Assembly (NCBI GenBank): GCA_949127735.1
Contig: CASBPX010000128.1
Location: 1-47,893 of the forward strand
Source of the DNA: Candidatus Obscuribacterales bacterium
GTDB lineage: Bacteria > Cyanobacteriota > Vampirovibrionia > Obscuribacterales > Obscuribacteraceae
Reading direction: 5' to 3'
Length of the DNA: 47,893 nt
Shown piece after piece: positions 7,862 through 14,670 of the stretch (the stretch's first letter is position 1; each line of letters begins with the position of its first letter). A program made the position numbers and the translations under genes. The notes under the pieces were generated by a model. That model did no database searches. It saw only the letters and a program-made list of their open reading frames with translations, and was not told the DNA's origin.

Positions 7862-8869
7862 ATGAATTTCAATAGAGATGCGAAAAATTCTAATAAAAAA
7901 GCTCAAAGATTGGCCCAGAGACTGTTCATTTCAGCGACATTCGCAGCAACACTCATCTGCGGGTGGCAACAAATTGCCATGGCCGGCAACAACGACAATC
8001 TGGTTAAAGAAACCGATAGATTAGTCAACGCTGTGCAAAATAATTTGACTATGCAAGGCAAGTGGCCGCCGCCCGCCGGCAGCAGCGAAATGCAGCTCTG
8101 CTCGGCCCTACAGCTTTTTGTGCAAGAAGTCAAAAGAGGTAACGGGCAAAATTTACAAGCCAGCGCTTTCTCTGTAGATAGTTTAATTCCATCGGTAGCG
8201 GCACCAGATGTGATGTCACGCTGGATTAACATAAAAAATCAAATCGGACTCAACACCGGCTTCAATTCCGGTTTTAATAATGGCTACAATCCCGGTTTGA
8301 ATTCGGGCTTCAATTCAGGTTTTAACCCGGGCTTTAATCCCAATATTAATTCAGGTTTTAATCCTGAGTTTAATCGTGGCTACAATCCTGGAGTCAATTC
8401 TGGATTTAACTCTGGCTTTAATCCCGGTTTTAATCCCAACTTCAATTCTGGTTTCAATCCCAACTTCAACCGCAATTTTAACGGCAACTCTAATGTTGGC
8501 AGCGCTGATGTCAGTGGCAATGTGCGCGACTTGAATGATTCGCTAAAAGATTTTATTAGTTTCAGTCAAAAATCTATGGGCTCAGGCGGATTCAATTCCG
8601 GCAACTCCAGCGCTGTTTTTGCCATGGCCAACGCTCTGCAAATGTTGCAGATGACCGTGAAAAGTAGCGGCAACAGTTTGTCGCGAGCAAATAATTTCAG
8701 CCAACAGCAAGTGCAACTGCAGCAAATAGTCGCCGCATTTACCCATTTTGAACCGCTATTTCTGCAAGCTGGCCCGAGTGCACAAAATAGCATGCGTTAC
8801 AGCCAGGTCAAGAACCAGCTCTCAATTTTGCAAAATGCCGTCTATATGAACGCTGGGCGTATGCGCTAA
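7862..8869 (+). CDS. Secreted protein with Gly-Phe-Asn repeats (335 aa)
   Basis: Signal peptide at residues 1-41 (basic start, 'LFISATFAATLICGW', cleavage after 'AMA'). Residues about 130-215 are built from short units of the form Asn-(Ser/Pro)-Gly-(Phe/Tyr/Leu)-Asn, for example 'NSGFNPGFNP', repeated roughly 17 times. Flanking regions are helical and polar, with 'LVNAVQNNLTMQGKWPPP' before and 'LQMTVKSSG' and 'QVQLQQIVAAF' after. Regular Asn/Gly/aromatic repeats suggest an extended, possibly self-associating or surface-exposed segment; no enzyme motif is present. Being last in a row with two SAF-domain membrane proteins, it could be their exported partner, which is inference. No terminator was recognised after it. 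Confidence 0.8.
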   Translation: MNFNRDAKNSNKKAQRLAQRLFISATFAATLICGWQQIAMAGNNDNLVKETDRLVNAVQNNLTMQGKWPPPAGSSEMQLCSALQLFVQEVKRGNGQNLQASAFSVDSLIPSVAAPDVMSRWINIKNQIGLNTGFNSGFNNGYNPGLNSGFNSGFNPGFNPNINSGFNPEFNRGYNPGVNSGFNSGFNPGFNPNFNSGFNPNFNRNFNGNSNVGSADVSGNVRDLNDSLKDFISFSQKSMGSGGFNSGNSSAVFAMANALQMLQMTVKSSGNSLSRANNFSQQQVQLQQIVAAFTHFEPLFLQAGPSAQNSMRYSQVKNQLSILQNAVYMNAGRMR

Positions 8870-9004
8870 TACCTCTTGGAAAGTATTTGCTGGTTGTTCA
8901 GAACACTCACGACTTTTTCACGTTCGTGCCGTTAGTTTAATAGAGCAAACGCACCGCACTGTTTCAAGAACCCGACTTAAGTGCCGGACGCTCAACGCAG
9001 AATT

Positions 9005-9214
9005 TTATAAAGTTACCGTGGGGGTAGAGACGAATCCCGGCAGGTTGAGGCCATCAACTTTCCGGGAATCGACTCGTCTCAGCATATTGGTTTTGGATAT
9101 GCCTTTCTTAATTCTCCACGCCTCGGGGAACTTATGTTGTTCGTGCATGTCTTTGGAGCACGTACCACTCAACGCGGTCCACGGGCACATTTCTGTTTTA
9201 AAATTTTCGGCCAT
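9005..9214 (-). CDS. Possible small protein (69 aa) with a CCCH-finger-like start
   Basis: An open frame of 69 codons from the ATG at 9214. The sequence is polar and protein-like, and its first 25 residues ('FKTEMCPWTALSGTC' with basic residues after) resemble the first half of CCCH zinc fingers (KTE-C-x8-C), but the third Cys and the His expected in that family are Glu and Phe here. An AGGTAGGA stretch lies directly before the ATG, a plausible if tight ribosome binding site, and a strong hairpin (9242-9277) would lie in its leader. The frame stays open further upstream to 9358, but that part looks random. It overlaps the structured region described on the other strand; only one of the two readings may be true. 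Confidence 0.3.
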   Translation of the reverse strand: MAENFKTEMCPWTALSGTCSKDMHEQHKFPEAWRIKKGISKTNMLRRVDSRKVDGLNLPGFVSTPTVTL

Positions 9215-9418
9215 TCCTACCTGAGGTTTTTGGCTTGAATAAGTTGGCTCTTCTTTGCTTGCAAGGAGGAGCCAACTGTTTGTAGTAAGTGCAAATAAAT
9301 TTAGCCGGCTTTCATAAGGGAACCGTTGGGGCATTAGACCGTCTCGGTTCGAAAGCACGTTCGAACTTATGAAAACGAGAACGTGGATATTACGAATTCG
9401 CCAGACTACTTCTGGCGA
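9027..9418 (+). ncRNA. Candidate structured RNA or long leader upstream of the ferritin-like gene
   Basis: The 560-bp stretch 8870-9431 has no convincing gene but many inverted repeats. Seen on the plus strand: 9027-9040 with 9062-9080 (7 bp plus about 7 bp, enclosing a 5-bp stem 9044-9048/9054-9058); 9082-9087 with 9097-9102; 9112-9117 with 9125-9130; 9142-9146 with 9158-9162; a 14-bp stem with two G-U pairs at 9242-9277; 9320-9325 with 9345-9350, which competes with 9347-9353/9360-9366; and an 8-bp perfect hairpin 9398-9405/9411-9418 placed 4 bp before the GGAGGA ribosome binding site (9423-9428). Competing stems near the gene start resemble attenuators, but no known riboswitch class was recognised. 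A small minus-strand ORF overlaps the first half, so this is tentative. Confidence 0.3.
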
Positions 9419-9431
9419 TCATGGAGGATTT

Positions 9432-9686
9432 ATGGGCACGCAAGCAACCGACCAAAAATGTGAGACTAAAACAGATTGTGGAACTTATCCAATCAGCAAT
9501 TGCTCCTACGACGTAATTTCAATGATGTACAAAAAATTGAAATCACTTGATGCATACCAGACTTTTGCAAAAGATTTTCAGTCAGACCCTGAGCTTTGTA
9601 AATTGGTTGAAGGTTTCAAAAAAGACGAGACCAGACATATCGAGGAGTTGAAAACACACCTCTCACGTTTACTGGCTGCAAAATAA
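9432..9686 (+). CDS. Small ferritin-like helical protein (84 aa)
   Basis: A two-helix protein that fits half of a ferritin-like bundle: 'MMYKKLKSLDAYQTFAKDF', a short Asp-Pro-Glu turn, then 'LVEGFKKDETRHIEELKTHL'. The second helix has the ExxH metal motif ('DETRHIEEL') of rubrerythrin/ferritin-like proteins. The first helix has Asp where those families have the bridging Glu, so metal binding is uncertain. The N-terminus has three Cys residues in 'KCETKTDCGTYPISNC'. The ATG at 9432 is chosen over one at 9369 because GGAGGA sits 3 bp before it. A strong terminator follows directly, so it is monocistronic or last in its transcript. A role in iron or redox handling is inferred from the fold only. 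Confidence 0.72.
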   Translation: MGTQATDQKCETKTDCGTYPISNCSYDVISMMYKKLKSLDAYQTFAKDFQSDPELCKLVEGFKKDETRHIEELKTHLSRLLAAK

Positions 9687-9695
9687 CAATTCAGA

Positions 9696-9722
9696 AGCCC
9701 TGGCCCTGTGGTCGGGGCTTTT
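9696..9722 (+). terminator. Rho-independent terminator after the ferritin-like gene
   Basis: A 10-bp stem with two G-U pairs (9696-9705 with 9710-9719), a CTGT loop, and a short T run at 9719-9722. It begins 10 bp after the stop codon. Confidence 0.9.
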
Positions 9723-9850
9723 GATTTATACCTCTGGCTTGTCGCGGGATCCATCCGGTTTGCAATGTACCGTTAACGGTTGATGAATCGATCCGAACCA
9801 GCGCCCATTTGTCGGGCACATTAGATACAGATAGCTCAAGAGAATTAGCT

Positions 9851-11005
9851 TTGAAACTTCAACCGTGGTTAGCATTTATAATTTTGCTGAATCAATTACC
9901 GGCCTGGTCGTTGCCACCCCAGCAGGGGAGCGTTGAGCAAAATCAAGGCGGCTCAACGACGTTTCGATTGAAGCGCAATACAAGCCCAGAGCCCATAACT
10001 CCGCCACCACCGATATTTTCTGCGCCAGTGCAAAATAACAGCGCGCCTGATTTAACCAATCAATTTCCCACTACTATTCCTGTCACTCCAGCCACCCCAG
10101 TCACGCCCGCCTTATTTACGTCTGCTCCAGCAAGGACGGCCCCAATAGTCGAAGACTTTCAGGCACCGCGTTCAAGTACAACCTGGCGCCCAGGGGTCAT
10201 TCTTACTGCCGCCGTCGGTTCTTCCACAGTACAAGACGAACTAAAGCCCTATTGCGACGTGAACAGCGCCGCCCAACAGGCTCAGCAGTACCCAAACAGT
10301 CCTGAAGCCGCATTCATTCATGCGGTTGCCTTGACACGCAGCAGCCAGGTTGATCAGGCTTTAAAGGAAGTGCGTCGGGCGCGTAATTTAGCACAATCAA
10401 CTGGCAATCCTGACTATTTCAATAGTGCTGTTAGTCAGTACGAATTTAATTTGCAAGATGACCCCAGTAATCTCTGCATTCGTTATGGCCTGGGTTGGGC
10501 TTATTATATGCAGGCCTATCTTTTCGCTTTCAAGGCTCGTAATCAAGTAAATTTGGCCAATCGAATGGCCGGGCAAATGCCGAAAAAGCAAAATAAAACT
10601 ACCGCCGGATTATTAGGCGGCGCGGCTATTTTAGCTTCAGCCCTTACTGGCACAAGACCCATGGCCGGTGCCATTCCGCGCATACCCGGAGCCCTCGATA
10701 ATGTACCGTCGTGGGCTGAGCCGCAGATACGCATTTATTACCAGAGGTGCCTGAATCAAATGGGCGAAGTGGTTAGACGTGATCCGAAAGACATTTGGGC
10801 TGCGGCCTATCGCGCTCACGTGCAAGAAGAATTTGACGGCAACCATGCTGCTACCCTGGCCAAGCTCGAGCAGTTGAAAAAGGCTAGTCCCGGAAATCCG
10901 GCGGTGGCATTTTTCCTTGCTGACGCTTATGCACGCAACGGAAATTTTTCAGCTGGCATCAATTCATTCGGCGATGCTCTTAAAATTCGTGCCGGCGGAA
11001 AGTAG
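9851..11005 (+). CDS. Secreted TPR-like protein with Pro/Thr-rich linker (384 aa)
   Basis: A signal peptide ('MKLQPWLAFIILLNQLPAWS') is followed by a Pro/Thr-rich linker (about 25-125) and a helical region with TPR-like pairs: 'PEAAFIHAVALTRSSQVDQALKEV', 'PSNLCIRYGLGWAYYMQAYLF', 'RRDPKDIWAAAYRAHVQEEF' and 'PGNPAVAFFLADAYARNGNFSAGINSF'. A Gly/Ala-rich stretch ('AGLLGGAAILASALTG') breaks the repeat region. No enzyme motif is seen; a scaffold role in the envelope is the likely type of function. I use TTG 9851 because AAGAGAA precedes it and it gives a clean signal peptide; the frame is open from a TTG at 9809. Converges with the PPC-domain gene, with no bases between the two stop codons. Confidence 0.75.
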   Translation: MKLQPWLAFIILLNQLPAWSLPPQQGSVEQNQGGSTTFRLKRNTSPEPITPPPPIFSAPVQNNSAPDLTNQFPTTIPVTPATPVTPALFTSAPARTAPIVEDFQAPRSSTTWRPGVILTAAVGSSTVQDELKPYCDVNSAAQQAQQYPNSPEAAFIHAVALTRSSQVDQALKEVRRARNLAQSTGNPDYFNSAVSQYEFNLQDDPSNLCIRYGLGWAYYMQAYLFAFKARNQVNLANRMAGQMPKKQNKTTAGLLGGAAILASALTGTRPMAGAIPRIPGALDNVPSWAEPQIRIYYQRCLNQMGEVVRRDPKDIWAAAYRAHVQEEFDGNHAATLAKLEQLKKASPGNPAVAFFLADAYARNGNFSAGINSFGDALKIRAGGK

Positions 11006-11404
11006 TCACTTCTCTTGCACGACCAGTTCTTCGAAACCAGATAATGCGCACATGCTGCGTGAAAATGTGCAGCTGTCGCTGAGATCAAGAATGACTAATT
11101 CTATGGTGGTGTAGACTAGTGCACCACTTAGCATATGGCCACCACGGGTGGTGCCTGAGTTATCTGCAACTGCTATGTGAATGTGACAGCCAGATATTCC
11201 CACAGTACCAGTTACAGAAACTATCTCAAAGGGGCCGCGCAATTCGGCGGGGTCATTATTATTAGCAAAGCGAAGGTTGGCATTTTTAACTGAGCCTACC
11301 ATCGATAAAATAGTACCGGCTTCAATTTTATGCGTCAGGCACAAAGCCTCGATGGTAGCAAAAATGTCTTCGTCTGGTTTTAAGCGCTGCACTATTGTGC
11401 GCAT
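11006..11404 (-). CDS. PPC-domain (DUF296) DNA-binding-like protein (132 aa)
   Basis: Belongs to the plants-and-prokaryotes-conserved (PPC/PCC, formerly DUF296) family. Typical marks are 'GSVKNANLRF' and the metal-site-like 'GCHIHIAVADNSG' with 'GGHMLSGALVYTTIELVI'. The whole protein is one PPC domain of usual length. In plants the domain is joined to AT-hooks; bacterial single-domain members form trimers and are of unknown function. The His residues in 'HIH' and 'GGH' are the expected zinc ligands. It is the last of three minus-strand genes (14382 to 11006) with short gaps of 9 and 23 bp, so it probably shares a transcript with the PATAN/GGDEF-like protein. Confidence 0.9.
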   Translation of the reverse strand: MRTIVQRLKPDEDIFATIEALCLTHKIEAGTILSMVGSVKNANLRFANNNDPAELRGPFEIVSVTGTVGISGCHIHIAVADNSGTTRGGHMLSGALVYTTIELVILDLSDSCTFSRSMCALSGFEELVVQEK

Positions 11405-11427
11405 AATAATTTTTCTTCCTTGTAATT

Positions 11428-11913
11428 TTATTGGACAGATTCTGGTTTGATGCGAATCAAACCCAATCTCTCGTATCCTTGATCGGTCATGGCTTCCATG
11501 GCCAGGCTTGTGACGCCCAACTCTTGTGCCAATTGCTGTTTTGTAAAAATGATGCCTTGTTCCGGTAGCAGGAAAACCTCTTCTGAAATTGCTCTGGCCA
11601 GAGTGCGTACATCAAAAGGCGCAGCAGGCTCAGGCGCTGGTAAGGGTGTTGATTTGATGGTGGCTTCCAGGTCACTATCGGCTGCGGTTTTTTTTATCGG
11701 TTCGTCCAGGCTTTCAGTGTGGTCTAACCCGTCTAATCCGTCTATTCCAAATCTTGCGCCCATAGAACCGGTCTGGGCGTGCATAATTTCAGACGGAGTC
11801 TGGCCTTCTATTACTTCTGCCAGCTTGGCGGCACGCCATGCGCGCTGTCTGGCACCATCGTGCACGATGCTGTCGTCTTGAATAATTTCAAATGGTTTGT
11901 CTGCTGCACACAT
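11428..11913 (-). CDS. Hypothetical cytosolic protein (161 aa) between PATAN and PPC genes
   Basis: Family not recognised. The N-terminal part is helical and polar ('RQRAWRAAKLAEVIEGQTPSEI'), the middle is a Pro/Ala/Asp-rich linker, and the C-terminus (about 105-155) reads 'LARAISEEVFLLPEQGIIFTK' followed by a helix-turn-helix-like stretch around 'QLAQELGVTSLAMEAMTDQG'. There are no membrane segments. It lies 9 bp after the PATAN gene and 23 bp before the PPC gene, so it is probably a cotranscribed partner in the same regulatory circuit. The HTH reading is a weak visual match. Confidence 0.68.
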   Translation of the reverse strand: MCAADKPFEIIQDDSIVHDGARQRAWRAAKLAEVIEGQTPSEIMHAQTGSMGARFGIDGLDGLDHTESLDEPIKKTAADSDLEATIKSTPLPAPEPAAPFDVRTLARAISEEVFLLPEQGIIFTKQQLAQELGVTSLAMEAMTDQGYERLGLIRIKPESVQ

Positions 11914-11922
11914 ATGGCACTT

Positions 11923-14382
11923 TTAGCGGTTGTGTTCTTTATGCGCGGCGTATCCGCGTCTGCTGATGCGCGCCTTGCGTTGCGCTTCTTGGGCCAGACC
12001 GATCATTTTTGTCCATTCGATAGTGTCGTCAGGAATACTTGCGATGCCAAAACTATATTCCCATTCTGACTGCCCCTCTTTTAGTTTGCCTAAATTTCGG
12101 GCGCAGATATCAGAAAAGTTTCTGACGAACATAGAGGCGAGAGAAGTGTCGAGCCCCGGCATCAAGATGGCATATTGTTCTTCTTCAAAGTGACAGAACC
12201 AATCCATAGGCCGCTTGCTGTCTGAAATTTCGGCTAAAGTAGATTGCACCATTTCTTTGTCGGCAGCGGCTAGCTTCGATATGTCTTTACCTGATTTGCG
12301 AATTTCAAAAATTGAGATGGTTAGAGGCCATGCGTGTGTTTGGGCGCGCTCTATTTCTCTTTCCATTATCCAAATGAAAAATTCAAAACGCAAAAGACCG
12401 GTGCGCAAGTCGTAGAGTGAGCGCGAAAATTCGTCTACTTGCTTGCGATCGTAGCTCCAGTTGGTGACCAGATTTTGCGACAGATCTTCATCGTCTAATC
12501 GGTCGTTTGAAATTGCTACCAGGCCGCTTTGTACTAATTTATAGAGAGCGGGTGTCCAGAGGCGCAGTGATAAATCGGCTTGCTCAACAGCGTCGGCGAT
12601 AATCGGGTGATTTTCGATGGCTTGATAGAGCTGCCAGATGTGCTCGTCATAGTCAACTCCGCGGCGCGAGAGCGCTTGCGAAAGCCCCTGCCAGTCGGCT
12701 AAATGTTCTTTAGCAAAAATTCCTGAGTACATGGTCATACCCAGCGATTTTAAATATTTTGTTTGGTCGAAAAGGCTTGCTGCTTCTAAAATAAACGAGT
12801 CGAGCTTGATTCTGATGGTGTTATTTTTACTGCGCTTTTCGGGGTGAAAACGAAAATATCCTTCTTCAAGCAAAACAAATTCGTAGAGTACATCGAGGCC
12901 TTCTTTTTCTACGGTGGTGCCGTCTACTGGTTTGCCGCCGTCAAAATAGAGTTTGAGCAAACCGTCTCTCTGACCGACTTCGAGAAGGCCTGTATTGCCG
13001 TTCAGGGCGATGGTTTGCAACAAACCAAAGCTTGGCATGGCCTTTAAATTGCCTTCGAAAGCAAGTGCATCTCTTGCCTGTTGCGCTTCCATGGATCCAT
13101 AGCTCGTTCCTGCTGTGCCCTGAAAAACATCAGCTTTGCGATCGGTGGCGTTTATCGTAAATTCTTTTTTGTTGCGCTCTGCTTTGTCTGACTCGACAAA
13201 GGCTTCAGGATTAAAAGTAAATGTCTGTAGATTAGCTGGAACATTGGCCGGCTTGGCTTGCATGCGACGCCAGAGATCCTTGATGTGACGTAAAACTTCA
13301 GCTGAATCATCACTGGTGAGCGTTATTATTTCTTGCTTTTCGGTGTCAGATTTTGATGATTCAATTTTGAAATTTAGATCTTTATTTTCGGTATTACAAA
13401 TGACAGAGACGTTCAAGGCTTGCGCGCCGAGAAAGCCGAGCGAAGTCAGGTGGAAGCTTTTACCGGGCTTCGAACGAGCGCGCTCCATGATTTCTTCAAT
13501 ATGCTGCATAGTGGGAAAGGCGCGAATTTTATGCAGAGTTGCTTGTTTTTTAGGAAGCATTTTTGAAAGTTTGATGCGGTCAAGGCTGTGCTTTTCGTCA
13601 TTGGTTAATGTGAAATGCTGAGCTTGTTCAAGAAACATTTCGAAAACGTCTGAGCGCTCAAGATGTCCTGTAGCAGCAATTTTGTCGTATAAATGCATGG
13701 CATTCGTAAAAGAATCTTTGGCCAGATTTTTTTGCCCTGATGAGTGAGCAAAAAATGCTTTTAAGGTGCAAAAACGTGCTACCAGAATATCGGCCGGCCG
13801 ATTAATTTCTTGCATCAAGCGCTCGAGTTCACTCATCAGAGTGCGGCAGCGAGCCAGTCGCGAACCGGCTTCAGCAGCCATGTTGTTATTAGCGCTATGT
13901 CTGGCGCGCTGCAAATTGCTGAGCACTGACTCGATTATAAGTTCGGCGGTGGGGCCATCTGCTCCCACTAATTTTTCTCTGATGCGAATGGCCTGGTCTA
14001 ATAATTTATCGCAGCGAGCGGCATTTTCTTTTGTAGTGTTAACACTGACGTCGGCAGAGTGCACTAGCTCGTCGGCCAGGCTTAAGAAAAAATGGTCATC
14101 TTTGGGTTCGATGCGATTTAAGGTGCGGCTCAGCAATTCTTCTGAAAAGCGAAAATTAGAGTTGATGGAAAGAGCCTTTATTAAACCCGCAATAACGCCT
14201 AAAAGCTCTGAGGCCAGCGGGTTTGCGGCATCTTTGGGGCTGCGCTTGGCGGCTGGCGATCGGGTGGCAGTGGCCAGGCTCTCCGGTTCGTCCATGACAA
14301 TTAAGATCTGGCTATAAGCCTCATTGAGCTTACCGTCTTTGACAAGCTGCTTGAGGTATTCTAGCTTTTGCAGCAATTGCAC
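11923..14382 (-). CDS. PATAN (DUF4388) regulator with degenerate GGDEF domain (819 aa)
   Basis: A large cytosolic signalling protein. Residues 1-300 are TPR/helical-repeat-like. A PATAN/DUF4388 domain follows at about 445-550 ('FEGNLKAMPSFGLLQTIALNGNTG', 'LYFDGGKPVDG', 'LYEFVLLEEGYFRFHPEK'). This domain occurs in cyanobacterial PatA-type response regulators. The C-terminus (about 665-805) has the outline of a GGDEF domain ('DLRTGLLRFEFF', 'TISIFEI', 'SFGIASIPDD'), but the signature loop reads 'FEEEQYAILMPG' in place of GGDEF and the substrate loops are lost, so it is probably not a cyclase. It may bind a ligand or partner. First of three minus-strand genes; divergent from a pseudo-histidine kinase. 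Confidence 0.87.
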   Translation of the reverse strand: MQLLQKLEYLKQLVKDGKLNEAYSQILIVMDEPESLATATRSPAAKRSPKDAANPLASELLGVIAGLIKALSINSNFRFSEELLSRTLNRIEPKDDHFFLSLADELVHSADVSVNTTKENAARCDKLLDQAIRIREKLVGADGPTAELIIESVLSNLQRARHSANNNMAAEAGSRLARCRTLMSELERLMQEINRPADILVARFCTLKAFFAHSSGQKNLAKDSFTNAMHLYDKIAATGHLERSDVFEMFLEQAQHFTLTNDEKHSLDRIKLSKMLPKKQATLHKIRAFPTMQHIEEIMERARSKPGKSFHLTSLGFLGAQALNVSVICNTENKDLNFKIESSKSDTEKQEIITLTSDDSAEVLRHIKDLWRRMQAKPANVPANLQTFTFNPEAFVESDKAERNKKEFTINATDRKADVFQGTAGTSYGSMEAQQARDALAFEGNLKAMPSFGLLQTIALNGNTGLLEVGQRDGLLKLYFDGGKPVDGTTVEKEGLDVLYEFVLLEEGYFRFHPEKRSKNNTIRIKLDSFILEAASLFDQTKYLKSLGMTMYSGIFAKEHLADWQGLSQALSRRGVDYDEHIWQLYQAIENHPIIADAVEQADLSLRLWTPALYKLVQSGLVAISNDRLDDEDLSQNLVTNWSYDRKQVDEFSRSLYDLRTGLLRFEFFIWIMEREIERAQTHAWPLTISIFEIRKSGKDISKLAAADKEMVQSTLAEISDSKRPMDWFCHFEEEQYAILMPGLDTSLASMFVRNFSDICARNLGKLKEGQSEWEYSFGIASIPDDTIEWTKMIGLAQEAQRKARISRRGYAAHKEHNR

Positions 14383-14637
14383 GAGTAAATCCTGCCTGCG
14401 TGAAACAATGTCTAAGATATCCTGGATTGTGGATTATAGACTCTTATTGCTCTTGACCACTGGCGCGGTTGGCGGCAGTCTCAAAGCACCACAAATGGTG
14501 GCAGCTGCAGGCGGCCAGGTTGGGTAGGAAATAATCATGCTAAAAACGTTATAGTGTTTATGTTGACTGACTATTTCTTGAGATGGTAGCATCGTGCCAG
14601 GTCTTTGCAGAAGCCCCAAAGCCTGACCGCAAGGTTT

Positions 14638-14670
14638 GTAGAAGTATTGTGGAAGTATTGTGGAAGTAAT
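14638..14670. repeat. Three 11-bp tandem units at a translation start
   Basis: Units GTAGAAGTATT (14638-14648), GTGGAAGTATT (14649-14659) and GTGGAAGTAAT (14660-14670). The last contains the GTG start of the next gene and the copy before it supplies GGAAG as ribosome binding site. A unit of 11 bp would change spacing and frame if copy number varied. Confidence 0.88.

Noticed and set aside
8250-8490. Possible CRISPR or DNA-level satellite
   Set aside because: The repetition is at protein level (Asn-x-Gly-Phe-Asn units) with varied codons and no spacers.
9018-9224. Plus-strand frame of 68 codons
   Set aside because: No ribosome binding site and random-looking composition; the region is better explained by hairpins or by the minus-strand frame.
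13766-14317. Plus-strand frame of 183 codons
   Set aside because: Antisense shadow of the PATAN/GGDEF-like gene, rich in Ser/Arg as expected for such shadows.
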